This document shows, in pieces, positions 1 to 10,967 of a DNA stretch of 64,000 bases (the first letter of the stretch is position 1; every line of letters begins with the position of its first letter). Origin of the DNA: Georgenia sp. M64 (GTDB lineage: Bacteria > Actinomycetota > Actinomycetes > Actinomycetales > Actinomycetaceae). The stretch lies in NCBI RefSeq assembly GCF_038049925.1, contig NZ_CP145809.1:3506599-3570598 (forward strand), written 5' to 3'. The notes under the pieces were generated by a model that saw only the letters and a list, made by a program, of their open reading frames with translations, was not told where the DNA came from and ran no database searches. A program made the position numbers and the translations under genes.

Positions 1-124
1 TGTCGCGCAGCCGGATCTGGCGGGCACCCTCGGCGACGTGGGCGACGATCTCCTCCCTGCCCGCGCCGGCGCCGGTCCGGCCGATCCAGGGTGCCTTGCC
101 CGCCGGCGGCATCAGCGCGGTCAT
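1..124 (-). CDS. Partial gene, unknown function (N-terminus only)
   Basis: Only the first 41 codons are inside the window. The start ATG overlaps the stop of the upstream isomerase gene in an ATGA junction, so the gene is translationally coupled to the sugar operon. The visible peptide begins [20 protein letters not shown] and continues with an acidic helix-like stretch ending QIRLRD. No domain can be assigned from this. A transketolase-type or other sugar-phosphate enzyme would fit the operon position, but that is a guess. The rest lies beyond the left edge. Confidence 0.6.
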   Translation of the reverse strand, partial: MTALMPPAGKAPWIGRTGAGAGREEIVAHVAEGARQIRLRD

Positions 125-1122
125 CGCTTCAGCTCTGCGGACGTCATGGAGCTCAGCAGCGCGTCCTGGATCAGCCGCTGGGCGGCCATCGCGTCGTGGC
201 GCTCCTGCGCCTCGGCCAGTGCGGCCATGTCCAGGCTCTCGAGCGCCCGGTAGAGCGCCTTGAGAAACCGGATCGCGGTCCGGGCGGCGTCGACGCTGTC
301 CTCGCGGAACGGGAACTGGTCGAGCTGCCACACCCCTTCCCAGCCGTTGATCTTGAGGGTGTAGAAGAACTCGAAGATCTCCGTCATGTGCACGGTGCCG
401 ACGACGAGGTCGTCGTCCCAGCCGCGCAGGTTGTCGTTGACGTCCATCGCCCAGAGCTTGCCGTGGTCGATGAGCAGCTGGGCCGCGGCCGCGGGCGACT
501 CACCGCCGAAGAGCGAGTGGCCGAAGTCCATGAGGACCCCGATGTTGTCCAGGCCCGTCTCCTGGATCCCGAGCAGGGTGGTGGCGGCCGAGTCCCAGAG
601 CATCTTGACCCGCGGTTCGCGGGGCTTGTACTCGATGACGAACTTCAGGTCGGGGTGTGCGCCGGCGAGCTCACGCAGCCCGTCGACCGAGCGCTTCCAC
701 TGCTGGCGGTGGTTGACCTGGAAGGGGTAGTCGAAACCGTCCTGCCCCGGCCAGAGCTTGACGTAGGTCGCACCGAGCTCACGAACCACCTCCGCGGAGG
801 CGTGCATGATGTCCATCGCCCGGCTCCGGGCCCCGGCGTCGGGGTTGGTGAAGGCACCCTTGACGTGGTCGCGGAGGTAGATCTCGGGGGTGATCCCCAC
901 GGCCTCGAGACCGTGCGCGGCGAGCGCCTGCTTGATCTCGTCGACGCCGACACCCGGGGTGAACGGGTAGGGCAGGTCGACGTAGGACAGGTCGCCGACC
1001 TTCCCCGCCAGCTCGATCATGTCGAGCGTGGTCCTGGGGTCGCCGTATCCGTCCACGGCGTAACGGTCCACGTACGTGGCGAAGTGCCACAGACCGGCTC
1101 CGAACTTCGGGTATGTCGTCAT
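121..1122 (-). CDS. Sugar (phosphate) isomerase/epimerase, xylose isomerase-like TIM barrel
   Basis: A 333-residue protein of the AP-endonuclease-2/xylose-isomerase-like TIM-barrel superfamily, which interconverts aldoses and ketoses or epimerises them with a divalent metal. Candidate metal ligands are Glu in IEYKP (about residue 161), Asp and His in MDFGHS (about 197), Asp in DVNDN (about 225) and DQFPF (about 266). The ATG at 1122 follows an AAGAGC purine stretch and gives the conserved [14 protein letters not shown] start. It lies downstream of the binding-protein gene of a CUT2 transporter and is coupled to the next gene. It probably acts on the sugar or polyol imported and phosphorylated by this operon. 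Exact substrate unknown. Confidence 0.85.
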   Translation of the reverse strand: MTTYPKFGAGLWHFATYVDRYAVDGYGDPRTTLDMIELAGKVGDLSYVDLPYPFTPGVGVDEIKQALAAHGLEAVGITPEIYLRDHVKGAFTNPDAGARSRAMDIMHASAEVVRELGATYVKLWPGQDGFDYPFQVNHRQQWKRSVDGLRELAGAHPDLKFVIEYKPREPRVKMLWDSAATTLLGIQETGLDNIGVLMDFGHSLFGGESPAAAAQLLIDHGKLWAMDVNDNLRGWDDDLVVGTVHMTEIFEFFYTLKINGWEGVWQLDQFPFREDSVDAARTAIRFLKALYRALESLDMAALAEAQERHDAMAAQRLIQDALLSSMTSAELKR

Positions 1123-1163
1123 GTCAGCTCTTTCTTTGGTGGTGGTGCTCGCCACGAGGCCGT

Positions 1164-1200
1164 TCCCGGGGGAGCGGCGCACCGCGCCGCTCCCCCGGGA
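1164..1200 (-). terminator. GC-rich stem-loop after the binding-protein gene
   Basis: Two perfect 17-base arms (1164-1180 and 1184-1200) enclose a 3-base loop. The hairpin begins 5 bases after the stop of the solute-binding protein gene on the transcribed strand and has no T tract. In CUT2 operons such hairpins usually cause partial termination or protect the upstream mRNA, raising binding-protein levels over downstream genes. Comparable hairpins follow the binding-protein genes at 23.4 and 35.8 kb. Confidence 0.75.
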
Positions 1201-1204
1201 GCGT

Positions 1205-3356
<2,152 letters not shown>

Positions 3357-3359
3357 GGG

Positions 3360-4916
3360 TCAGGCTCCTACTCTCTCGCTCGACTCGCTCAGCTCGCTCG
3401 ACTCGTCGGAGGCGGCGAGGATCTGCTCTCGGGTGGTCGTGGCCGGGTCCAGCTCGGCCACGATGCGGCCTCGGGACATGACGAGGATCCGGGTGGAGGC
3501 GTGCAGCACCTCGCTCACCTCGGAGGTGGCGAAGAGGACGCCCACGCCGGCGCCGGCCTGGTCGGCCATGAGCCTGAAGATGTCTGCCTTGGCTCCGACG
3601 TCGATCCCCCGGGTCGGCTCGTCCAGCAGGAGGAGGTCGGGCTCGGTCATGAGCGCCTTGCCGATGACGACCTTCTGCTGGTTGCCCCCCGAGAGCGAGC
3701 CGATGGGGGCACCGGGCCCGGCGGCCTTGACGCGGACGTCGCGGGTGGCGTCCGCGACCGCCGCGCTCTCGCGCCGGCCGTCAATGAGGAAGCCTCGGAC
3801 GAAGTCCTTCAGGGCCGAGATCGAGAGGTTGCCGCCGACCGACATCGTCTGGACGAGGCCGTCGCGCTGACGGTCCTCCGGGACGAGGATGACGCCCGCG
3901 TCGATCCGGCCTCCCACGCTGCGCTCACCGATGTCGCGGCCGCGGTGCCGGATCGTCCCGCCCAGCGCCCGGTTGCGCCCGGCGAGGGTCTCGAGCAGCT
4001 CGGTCCGGCCGGCGCCCATGAGCCCGTAGATGCCGACGACCTCGCCGCGCCGGACCGTGAGCGACAGGTCGCGCACCGCCATCCGGTCCGGGCTCCCCGG
4101 GTCGGCGACGATGAGCCCGTCGACCTCGAGAACGGGTTCGCCCACCTCGGCGTCGATCGCGGTGTAGAGGTCGTCCTCCTCGCGCCCGACCATCTGGGCG
4201 ACGATCCAGCCGAGGTCGATCGTCTCCATCGGCGCGTGCGCCACGACGGCGCCGTCGCGCAGGACGACGGCGTCGTGCCCGATCTCGAGGCACTCGTCGA
4301 GGTGGTGGGAGATGTAGACGATGGACACGCCGGCGTCGTTGAGCTCACGGATGAGGCGGAAGAGCACCGTCACCTCGGTCGCCGAGAGCGCGGACGTCGG
4401 CTCGTCCATGATGAGGATGCGGGCGTCCTCGACCAGGGCGCGGGCGATCTCGACGATCTGCTGCTGCCCCAGGCGGAGGTCTCCGACGAGGGCGTCGGGG
4501 TCGATCGGCTCCTCGAGCCGCTCGAGCACCTGCAGGGCGGCCTCACGCTGGCCGGCCCGGTCCACCACGCCCCGGCGGACCCGCTCCCGGCCGACGAAGA
4601 TGTTGTCGGCGACCGAGAGGTTGGGGCACAGGTTCAGCTCCTGGTGGATGATCGCCACGCCCTGGGACACGGCGTCCGTCGGGGAGTCGAACTGAACCTC
4701 CTGCCCGCGGAGCCACAGGTGCCCCGAGGTGGGCCGCTCGACTCCCGACATGATCTTCATGAGGGTCGACTTCCCGGCCCCGTTCTCCCCGAAGAGGACG
4801 GTCACCGTGCCGCGCCGGACCTCGAAGTCCACCCCGCGCAGGGCGTGCGTGGCCCCGTACGCCTTGGTGATGTCGACAGCGCGCATGATGACGTCGTCCT
4901 GGGGCAGGTCACTCAT
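3360..4916 (-). CDS. CUT2 ABC transporter ATP-binding protein (RbsA-like)
   Basis: A 518-residue protein with two fused nucleotide-binding domains. The first has Walker A GENGAGKST (about residues 44-52), a LRLGQQQ signature and Walker B ILIMDEPTSALS. The second has the usual degenerate Walker A (GLMGAGRTE), intact signature LSGGNQQK and Walker B LLLLDEPTRGIDVG. It energises import by the neighbouring permease. The C-terminus carries a Ser/Glu-rich run (SDESSELSESSERVGA). The ATG overlaps the end of the DUF2291 gene by 8 bases. Confidence 0.93.
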   Translation of the reverse strand: MSDLPQDDVIMRAVDITKAYGATHALRGVDFEVRRGTVTVLFGENGAGKSTLMKIMSGVERPTSGHLWLRGQEVQFDSPTDAVSQGVAIIHQELNLCPNLSVADNIFVGRERVRRGVVDRAGQREAALQVLERLEEPIDPDALVGDLRLGQQQIVEIARALVEDARILIMDEPTSALSATEVTVLFRLIRELNDAGVSIVYISHHLDECLEIGHDAVVLRDGAVVAHAPMETIDLGWIVAQMVGREEDDLYTAIDAEVGEPVLEVDGLIVADPGSPDRMAVRDLSLTVRRGEVVGIYGLMGAGRTELLETLAGRNRALGGTIRHRGRDIGERSVGGRIDAGVILVPEDRQRDGLVQTMSVGGNLSISALKDFVRGFLIDGRRESAAVADATRDVRVKAAGPGAPIGSLSGGNQQKVVIGKALMTEPDLLLLDEPTRGIDVGAKADIFRLMADQAGAGVGVLFATSEVSEVLHASTRILVMSRGRIVAELDPATTTREQILAASDESSELSESSERVGA

Positions 4917-5583
4917 CGCCGGTCCTGATCTCGACCGGGGTGATGGTCAGGTGCGCCGGGTCGTCGTACGTGAACGCGCCGAGCACGGTGATCTCCTCAC
5001 CCAGCAGCGAGTCGAAGTCGGTTTGGGTGAGCACGGCCGCCTTGACCTGGTTGTTGAGCTCGGTGGCGATGTTGGCGAACTCGATCTGGTTGCGCGCCTG
5101 GTCGAACGTGATGAACCCGACGGCGTCGCGCAGCGCGGTGCCGATGACGGCCGGGCCGGTCTGGACCCCGACGGTGGCGTCCGACTCCAGACCCTCGACC
5201 TCCAGGCCCACCTGGCCGAACGGGCCCTCGACGACCGTCCCGGTCGCCTCGACGGCGTAGCTGTACGGGGACGAGCCGTTGCGGTGCCCCAGCTCCTCGC
5301 CGGTGCCCTCCGGGTCGGCCTCGATCCTGGGCAGCAGCTCCGTGAGGTCGGTCGCGTTCTCCTCGATCGTGGGCACCACGTCGGGCTCGTAGATCTCGGT
5401 GGCGTAGGTGGCCGGGTCGAGCACCGCCTCACCGGCGGTAGCGGCCTCCTCGCCCGGTCGCACGAACGTCGTGCCGATGAACATCGCGCCGACGAGAACG
5501 ACCCAGAACGCGGTGCGGCGGACGCTCGGACGTCGCCAGACCGGCGGGCTGGTCTCCTCGCGGCGGCGCAGCTCGGTGGTCAT
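4909..5583 (-). CDS. DUF2291 family membrane-anchored protein
   Basis: A 224-residue protein with one N-terminal transmembrane segment (FWVVLVGAMFIGTTFV, about residues 26-41) and an extracytoplasmic remainder, TIEENATDLTELLPRIEADP through TPVEIRTGDE. Length and layout match DUF2291, a family known mainly from ribose-type ABC operons for polyols and sugars. Its biochemical role is not established; an accessory or chaperone role in uptake is inferred from context. The start overlaps the kinase stop (ATGA) and its end overlaps the ATPase start, so it is an integral, coupled operon member. Confidence 0.8.
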   Translation of the reverse strand: MTTELRRREETSPPVWRRPSVRRTAFWVVLVGAMFIGTTFVRPGEEAATAGEAVLDPATYATEIYEPDVVPTIEENATDLTELLPRIEADPEGTGEELGHRNGSSPYSYAVEATGTVVEGPFGQVGLEVEGLESDATVGVQTGPAVIGTALRDAVGFITFDQARNQIEFANIATELNNQVKAAVLTQTDFDSLLGEEITVLGAFTYDDPAHLTITPVEIRTGDE

Positions 5584-7079
5584 GCGTACTCCTCTCCTCG
5601 GTGCGCCCGGCGCACCGCGCGGCCACCGGACCGGTCGAGGGCCTCGCGCCACTGTGCGCGAGCCTCGATCCGGCGGTCGGCGGGCAGCTGTGGTTCGTAG
5701 ACGGTGTAGGACGTGGGGTTCGCGTCGAGGCCGGCGCCACCGCCCGCGGCGCGAATCGCCAACTTCGCGACGCCGACGGCGGACAGCTCGGCGGTGCCGG
5801 CCACGTGCACCGGCTTGCCGATGAGATCGGCCTGGACCTGCATGACGAACGGGTTGACGCTCGCACCTCCGTCGGCCCGCAGGGCCTCCACGGCGTCGCC
5901 GCTCCGCTCGATCTCCTCGACGATGTCGCTGACCTGGTGCGCCATCGACTCGACCGTCGCGCGGGCGACGTGCGCGGCACCGGTGTCGCGCCGGACGCCG
6001 GTGACCACACCGACCGCGGAGCGGTCCCAGTGCGGGGCCGCCAGGCCGCTGAAGGCGGGCACGACCTGCACGCCACCGCTGCTGTCCGCGGACGCGGCCA
6101 GCGCGGCCAGCGCGGACCCGCCCGAGGGCAGGCCGAGGATCGACCCCATCGTCTCCAGGGCCGCACCGGTGGCGAGGACGTTTCCTTCCCGGGCGTAGAG
6201 CGGCTTGTCGCTGAGCCAGGCGAGGGTGGTGTCGACCGTGGTTCCGTGCGCCGGGGCGGAGCGCGGCGTGGGGACCATGACGGAGGACCCGGTGCCGTAG
6301 GTGACCTTGCCGAGGCCCGGGCGGTGGCACTCCTGCCCGTAGAGCGCGGCGTGGGAGTCGCCCAGCACGCCGGCGACCGGCAGCCCGGCCGGGACGGCGC
6401 CCCCGGCCACGGTGACGCCGAAGTCGCCGTCCGAGCGCTCCACCTCCGGCAGCGCGGCGAGCGGCACGCCGAACAGGTCGCACAGCTCCTCGTCCCAGGC
6501 GAGGTCGTGCAGGTTGTACAGCAGGGTGCGGGAGGCGTTCGTCGCGTCGCACCGCACGGTCGCGCCGCCGGTCAGGCGAGAGACGAGGAAGGCGTCGACC
6601 GTTCCGACGACGACGTCGGCGGGGTCGTGGCCGCCGTCGATGACCGAGCTGTACAGCCAGGCCATCTTCGTGGCGGAGTACATCGGGTCCAGGTGCAGCC
6701 CGGTTCGTGCCGCGACGAGGGCGGAGGTCTCCGGCGTGGCGATCCGGGCGCAGCTCTCGGCGGTCCGACCGTCCTGCCAGCCGACGACCGGGCCGAGCGC
6801 GCGCCCCGTGGCCCGGCTCCAGGCCACCACCGACTCACGCTGGTTGGAGATCACCAGGGCCACCGGCTCGACATCCACCGCCTGCGCCAGGCACCTCGTG
6901 ATCGCCTGCTCCGTCGCTGACCAGATCTGCTCGGCGTCCTGCTCGAAGTGTGCCGGCGCGGGGTTGACCAGCTCTACCGCGGCACTCGCAGCGGCGACAA
7001 CCCGTCCCGTGAGGTCGACGAGCAGCGCCTTGGTGTTCGTCGTGCCCTCGTCGAGCGCGAGGTACGCGGGGACCGCCAT
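5580..7079 (-). CDS. FGGY-family carbohydrate kinase (glycerol/polyol kinase-like)
   Basis: A 499-residue FGGY kinase that would phosphorylate the imported sugar or polyol with ATP. The N-terminal phosphate loop is ALDEGTTNTKALLVD (about residues 8-22). NQRESVVAWSRATG and VGWQDGRT closely resemble glycerol-kinase motifs. VTYGTGSS and RADGGASVNPFVMQ form the C-terminal ATP-binding part. It is the first gene of the operon, with GAGAGG before the ATG, and is coupled to the DUF2291 gene. The glycerol-kinase flavour, with DUF2291 and a TIM-barrel isomerase, suggests a tetritol or pentitol rather than ribose; this is an inference. Confidence 0.88.
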   Translation of the reverse strand: MAVPAYLALDEGTTNTKALLVDLTGRVVAAASAAVELVNPAPAHFEQDAEQIWSATEQAITRCLAQAVDVEPVALVISNQRESVVAWSRATGRALGPVVGWQDGRTAESCARIATPETSALVAARTGLHLDPMYSATKMAWLYSSVIDGGHDPADVVVGTVDAFLVSRLTGGATVRCDATNASRTLLYNLHDLAWDEELCDLFGVPLAALPEVERSDGDFGVTVAGGAVPAGLPVAGVLGDSHAALYGQECHRPGLGKVTYGTGSSVMVPTPRSAPAHGTTVDTTLAWLSDKPLYAREGNVLATGAALETMGSILGLPSGGSALAALAASADSSGGVQVVPAFSGLAAPHWDRSAVGVVTGVRRDTGAAHVARATVESMAHQVSDIVEEIERSGDAVEALRADGGASVNPFVMQVQADLIGKPVHVAGTAELSAVGVAKLAIRAAGGGAGLDANPTSYTVYEPQLPADRRIEARAQWREALDRSGGRAVRRAHRGEEYA

Positions 7080-7098
7080 CGGTTCCTCTCGGCATATT

Positions 7099-7114
7099 CA
7101 TTCAGCTCTGAATG
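7099..7114. promoter_or_regulatory. Palindromic candidate operator between divergent operons
   Basis: CATTCAG and CTGAATG form a perfect 7+2+7 inverted repeat, 20 bases before the kinase ATG and about 94 bases before the ribokinase start. The shared intergenic region is the only place from which both operons can be driven. A GAATAT hexamer reading toward the kinase lies next to it. The cognate regulator is not in this window next to the operon. Confidence 0.5.
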
Positions 7115-7207
7115 GGACATGCACGAGTGTGCCCGGGTCACTAGGCTGTGTCAACACCGGCACCGGAGCCGGACCGATGGCCTCCCGGGGCCGGAGAGAG
7201 AGCTCGC

Positions 7208-8128
7208 ATGGGAACCCCGTCCGTTGCTGTCATCGGCTCGGCCAACGCCGACCTCGTTCTCGACATCCCCCACCGTCCGGCCGGCGGCGAGACGATCCTC
7301 GGGTCGGACCTCGTGGTCACGTCGGGCGGCAAGGGCGCCAACCAGGCGGTGGCCGCCGGGCGCCTCGGCGGCGCCGTCGCGTTCGTCGGATGTGTCGGGG
7401 ACGACGCCTACGGCGAGATGCTCCGTGCTGCCCTGGCAGGTTCGGGCGTCGACATCGCCGGGTTGCGCACGGTGTCCGCTCCCACCGGAAACGCCCTGAT
7501 CCTCGTCACCCCGGACGGTGAGAACTCCATCATCGTCTCGCCCGCCGCCAACCGTCACGTCACACCCGCCCTGGTCGATGCGACGGAGCAGGTCTGGCTC
7601 GGCGCAGCGGTCGTCGTGCTCCAGCTCGAGATCCCGCTCGAGACCGTGTCCCACGTCGCACGGCGCGCCGGGGGCTCACGGGTGGTCGTCAACGCAGCAC
7701 CGGCCGCGGAGCTGGATGGCGAGGTCCTTGCGGTCGCAGACCCGCTGGTCGTCAACGAGTCCGAGGCCGCATTCCTGCTGGAAAGGGCAGGAACGGCCCC
7801 GGAGGTGTCGACCGCGTCGCCGGACGAGGCGTTGACCGTGGCGAGGTCGCTCCTGGCACTGGGTCCGCGAAGCGTCGTCGTCACTCTCGGTCCACGGGGT
7901 GCGGCGCTCGCGGAGCACGGCGGCCGCGCTACGCACGTCGCCGCCCGGCCGGTGACGGCGGTCGACACCACCGGTGCGGGAGACGCGTTCGTTGGCGCGT
8001 TGGCACTCGCGCTGGCACATGGCGCCCTGCTCGAGGACGCCGTCCGCCGCGCCACCGTCGTCGCCGCTCACACGGTCACCCGCCGCGGCGCCCAGGAGTC
8101 CTACCCCACCCGTCAGGAGCTGCGGTGA
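7208..8128 (+). CDS. rbsK: Ribokinase (PfkB family)
   Basis: A 306-residue PfkB-family sugar kinase, close to the usual ribokinase length. GSANADLVLDIPHRPAGGET and the GGKGANQAVAAGRLGG substrate motif (about residues 41-56) are diagnostic. The C-terminal anion-hole/catalytic motif is DTTGAGDAFVGALA (about 256-269) with the catalytic Asp in GAGD. It converts D-ribose to ribose 5-phosphate. The ATG follows GGAGAG. Its stop overlaps the rbsD GTG start, so the pair is translationally coupled. It is transcribed away from the kinase/ABC operon through a shared promoter region. Confidence 0.93.
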   Translation: MGTPSVAVIGSANADLVLDIPHRPAGGETILGSDLVVTSGGKGANQAVAAGRLGGAVAFVGCVGDDAYGEMLRAALAGSGVDIAGLRTVSAPTGNALILVTPDGENSIIVSPAANRHVTPALVDATEQVWLGAAVVVLQLEIPLETVSHVARRAGGSRVVVNAAPAAELDGEVLAVADPLVVNESEAAFLLERAGTAPEVSTASPDEALTVARSLLALGPRSVVVTLGPRGAALAEHGGRATHVAARPVTAVDTTGAGDAFVGALALALAHGALLEDAVRRATVVAAHTVTRRGAQESYPTRQELR

Positions 8129-8514
8129 AGAAGCAGGGAATTCTCAACGCCGCGCTCTCGAGGGAGATCGCCAGCCTGGGCCACACGGATCTCGTGGTCG
8201 TCGGTGACTGCGGGTTGCCCAGGCCACCCGGTGTGCCGGTGGTAGACCTCGCCGTCACCTTCGGGATTCCCACGTTCGCCGAGGTCCTCGGCGCGCTCGA
8301 GGTCGAGCTCGAGATCGAGGCAGCGATCCTCGCGGAGGAGACCCGCCGGGCCAACCCCAGCGCGCACGAGCTGGTCAAGGGTCTTTTCGGCGACCCCGGC
8401 TGGGTCACGCACGAGGAGCTCAAGACGCTCTCGGGCTCGGCACGGCTCCTCGTCCGTACGGGCGAGGCGACCCCCTACGCCAACGTGATCCTCAGGTGCG
8501 GCGTGCCGTTCTGA
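8125..8514 (+). CDS. rbsD: D-ribose pyranase
   Basis: A 129-residue RbsD/FucU-family protein, the normal length. MKKQGILNAALSREIASLGH, VVGDCGLPRP and VDLAVTFGIPTF carry the conserved His, Asp and pocket residues, and TPYANVILRCGVPF is the family C-terminus. It interconverts ribose pyranose and furanose forms, feeding ribokinase. It starts with GTG inside the rbsK stop (GTGA). Having rbsK and rbsD next to a CUT2 transporter keeps ribose a possible substrate of that transporter, although the FGGY kinase argues for another ligand. Confidence 0.95.
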   Translation: MKKQGILNAALSREIASLGHTDLVVVGDCGLPRPPGVPVVDLAVTFGIPTFAEVLGALEVELEIEAAILAEETRRANPSAHELVKGLFGDPGWVTHEELKTLSGSARLLVRTGEATPYANVILRCGVPF

Positions 8515-8538
8515 CAGGCTCCGCGAGGCGGGTCCACC

Positions 8539-9818
8539 TCACCGTGACGATGCACGACGTCCCGGACCTACCGACCATCGCCCGATGGTTCGCGCACCGG
8601 CGGCCTCGTCCTCCGCCGGCGCACCCGACCGGGCGTAGAGCCGGCGCCCCGGCGACGACGTCAGCCCGAAGGCCAGCACGCTCGCGGCGACGGCGAGGGT
8701 CCCCGCCGCGAAGAACGCCGGATCGGTGACGCCCTTGTCCACGCTGTGCGCGATGTAGAAGATCGAGCTGGCGCCCATCGGCCCGAACCAACCGAGGAAC
8801 GCCGCCTCGGAGGCGGGCAGGGCCGCGGGACGGGCCAGGGCGAGCACCACGGGAAGCCGGCGCAGCACCAGCACCAGGGCGACGAAGGCCAGCGCCGGCG
8901 CGCCGAACGCCGCCCACTCCCGCCACGGCAGGACCACGCCGAGGAAGAAGAACAGCGGCAGCGACAGGTACCGGTTCACGGCCTCGTCGATGTGCTGCTG
9001 GGGCTCGCGCTCGTCGCCGGTGACCATCGCGTTGTAGACGGTGCCCGCGACGAACACCCCGAGGATCCCGTCCGTCGCGGCGGCCCGCCCGAGCCCGAGC
9101 ACGGCGACGGCGAGCAGGACCGTGAGCACGAGGTTCGGGCCGGGCTCGAGGTCGTCGTCCTTCGTCGCGACCCGGACCCCCAGAGCGGCCAGCGCCCCGC
9201 CGACGGCGCCGATCGCGATCCCGGCGAGGACCTCCCGGGCGAGCCGCCCCGCCTCCGGGCCGGGCGAGGTGGCGGGCAGGACGACGGCGAGGGCCACCCC
9301 GACGAGCGGCAGCGCCAGCCCGTCGTTGATGCCGCTCTCGACGCTGAGGGTGTGGCGAAGCCGCTCGGGCAGGTCGCGCTCGGCGGGCTTGCCGGACACG
9401 ATCGAGCCGGCGAGGACGGGGTCCGTGGGCGACAGAGTCGCCCCCACGAGTGCGGCGACGGCGAGGGGCAGTCCCAGCGTCAGTGCTGCCGCTCCGGAGA
9501 TCACCGCGGCCAGCGGCATGACCACCACCAGCAGGATCAGGACCGGGCGCAGGACGTGACGCAGACCGGCGGCGGGGAACCGCAGCGCCGTCCCCATGAC
9601 CGAGACCGCGACGATGAGCCGGCTGCCCTCGAGCAGGACGAGGTCGCGCGCGGGTTCGCCGACCTCCACCGCCCCCAGGACGAACGGGCCCAGGAGGACG
9701 CCGAGGTCAGGGCCACCAGGGGCTCGGACAGCGGCAGGCTGCGCATGCGCCGGCTGAGGAGGGCGAGCGCGACGGCGATGGCGCCGACCACGCCGTAGGT
9801 CAGGTGCAACTCGGTCAC
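8539..9818 (-). pseudogene. CPA1-type cation/proton antiporter, interrupted by a frameshift
   Basis: Reads as a NhaP-like Na+(K+)/H+ antiporter split in two frames. The first frame, from a GTG at 9818 behind GGAGG, gives TELHLTYGVVGAIAVALALL and stops making sense after LPLSEPLVAL near 9708. The second frame resumes with LGVLLGPFVLGAVEVGEPAR and runs to 8539 with the transport motifs GATLSPTDPVLA and VESGINDGLALP. A single missing base near 9700-9710 restores the family sequence (VAL-D-LGVLLGP). So this is either a recent pseudogene or a sequencing error. The C-terminal half is otherwise intact, about 375 residues with many hydrophobic segments. Confidence 0.8.
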
Positions 9819-9983
9819 GAGGTCCTCCGTGCGTCGACGGCCCCGTCGGGCACGCCGTAGGGGGTCACCCGTTGCACGCGCCCGCCGCGGGGTGGGGCCG
9901 GAGCCCTGGTCGGGGCGCACCGAGCAGGGCTCCGATGGCTCTTCTGTCTCGTTCGGCGCGGGTCAGCTCTCTCCTGACGCCGG

Positions 9984-10385
9984 TCAGCCGATGGCGGCGA
10001 GCAGCTCGGTGCAGGCCTGCTCGCAGGTGCGGCAGGCATCGGCGCAGACCTTGCAGTGCTCGTGCATGTCGGCGTGGAGGTTGCACTGGTCCTCGCACGA
10101 CCGGCACGCCTGGGCGCACGCCTGGAGCTGGGTGCGGGTGATGTTGGCGTCGTAGCCGGTGTGCCGCGACAGCACGCGGGCGGTGGTCGCGCAGATGTCG
10201 GCGCAGTCGAGGTTGGTCCGGATGCACGTGCGCAGCTCGGCCACCATGTCCTCGCTCAGGCAGGCGTCGGCGCAAGCCGTACATGCCTGGGAGCACGCCA
10301 CCAGCGCGTCGACCGTGCGGGCGAGGAGGTCACGGTCGAGGTTGATCTCGGCCGGGTAGGTCTTCATCATCTCGGCGGTCTTCAT
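9984..10385 (-). CDS. Csp3-like cytosolic copper-storage protein (four-helix bundle)
   Basis: A 133-residue protein with 16 cysteines spaced as CxxxC or CxxC along four predicted helices: CSQACTACADAC, CIRTNLDCADIC, CAQACRSCEDQC and CKVCADACRTCEQAC. This is the pattern of the DUF326/Csp family, whose bundle core binds many Cu(I) ions through Cys pairs. There is no signal peptide, matching the cytosolic Csp3 type. GGAGG lies 5 bases before the ATG. It stands alone, 165 bases from the antiporter start. Confidence 0.9.
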   Translation of the reverse strand: MKTAEMMKTYPAEINLDRDLLARTVDALVACSQACTACADACLSEDMVAELRTCIRTNLDCADICATTARVLSRHTGYDANITRTQLQACAQACRSCEDQCNLHADMHEHCKVCADACRTCEQACTELLAAIG

Positions 10386-10532
10386 CGCTTCCTCCAGGTT
10401 CTCGCAGAGGACGGCGGCGGCGCGGCCGGCGCGTCGGCGCCGTCAGGGCACGAGCGACGCTAGCGACGGCCCGGCAGCCTCGCATCCGGGGCGCGCAACC
10501 GGCGCGCACCCCGGGTGTACTACCTCGACGAG

Positions 10533-10571
10533 TCTGCTGATCTGGTCGTGGATTGCGGCCAGATCAGCAGA
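10533..10571. repeat. Perfect 13-base inverted repeat with 13-base loop
   Basis: TCTGCTGATCTGG (10533-10545) and its exact complement CCAGATCAGCAGA (10559-10571) flank 13 bases. Neither side has a T tract, so it is not a classical terminator. It is about 150 bases upstream of the csp start and could be a regulatory stem or a small mobile-element remnant. Confidence 0.7.
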
Positions 10572-10882
10572 ATCGTGGCGCATCGCCGGAACAGAACCCT
10601 GGGCGACACCGAACCCGCGCAAGCATCCGGACGCCGGGGAACATCGACCGGATCGGGTCACATCCGACGGCTCCCAGCCGTCGAGACATCCCCAGTGTCA
10701 CGAGCAGTCTCACCAGCGGGCACTCCCATCGGCTGCACGCCGGGGGGCCGGGAAGTCGGCGCCGGGGTGCCGACGCCGGACGTGAGCCGGCCCCTCCCCC
10801 AGAAGATGCGAGGGCGCCTCGTCTCCTCCCCTGAAGATGTGGTGACTCGGTCGCGATGGGCACCGATAGGGTTGATGCCGTC

Positions 10883-10924
10883 GGGTGGGGGACGGCCAAA
10901 TCCCCCCTGCGCTTTCCCCCACCC
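10883..10924 (-). terminator. Candidate terminator of the Ig-like repeat gene
   Basis: GGGTGGGGG and CCCCCACCC form a 9-base all-GC-rich stem around a 24-base loop, starting 43 bases after the stop of the 10968 gene on its strand. No T run follows. Likely transcription end of the long minus-strand gene. Confidence 0.45.
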
Positions 10925-10967
10925 CATGCTTCGCCGGCGCGGCGTCGAGCGACCGGATGAGCCCGGG

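Larger units (their letters stand above)
10386..10967. other. Gene-free region between csp and the Ig-like repeat gene
   Basis: No convincing coding frame. It holds a 13-base inverted repeat (10533-10571), a 9-base GC stem (10883-10924) just past the end of the Ig-like gene, and two copies of a CCCC-GAAGATG motif at 10795-10810 and 10827-10842. The csp promoter must lie at its left end. Confidence 0.6.

Noticed and set aside
5601-6920. A 439-codon plus-strand frame opposite the FGGY kinase
   Set aside because: Antisense shadow; the kinase frame has all FGGY motifs and sits in an ATGA-coupled operon.
7148-7207. Longer N-terminus for ribokinase
   Set aside because: The ATG at 7208 has a GGAGAG site and begins at the usual family position; upstream codons encode Pro-rich filler.
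10443-10661. A 72-codon minus-strand frame upstream of csp
   Set aside because: No ribosome site or recognisable domain, and it contains the 13-base inverted repeat; left as non-coding.
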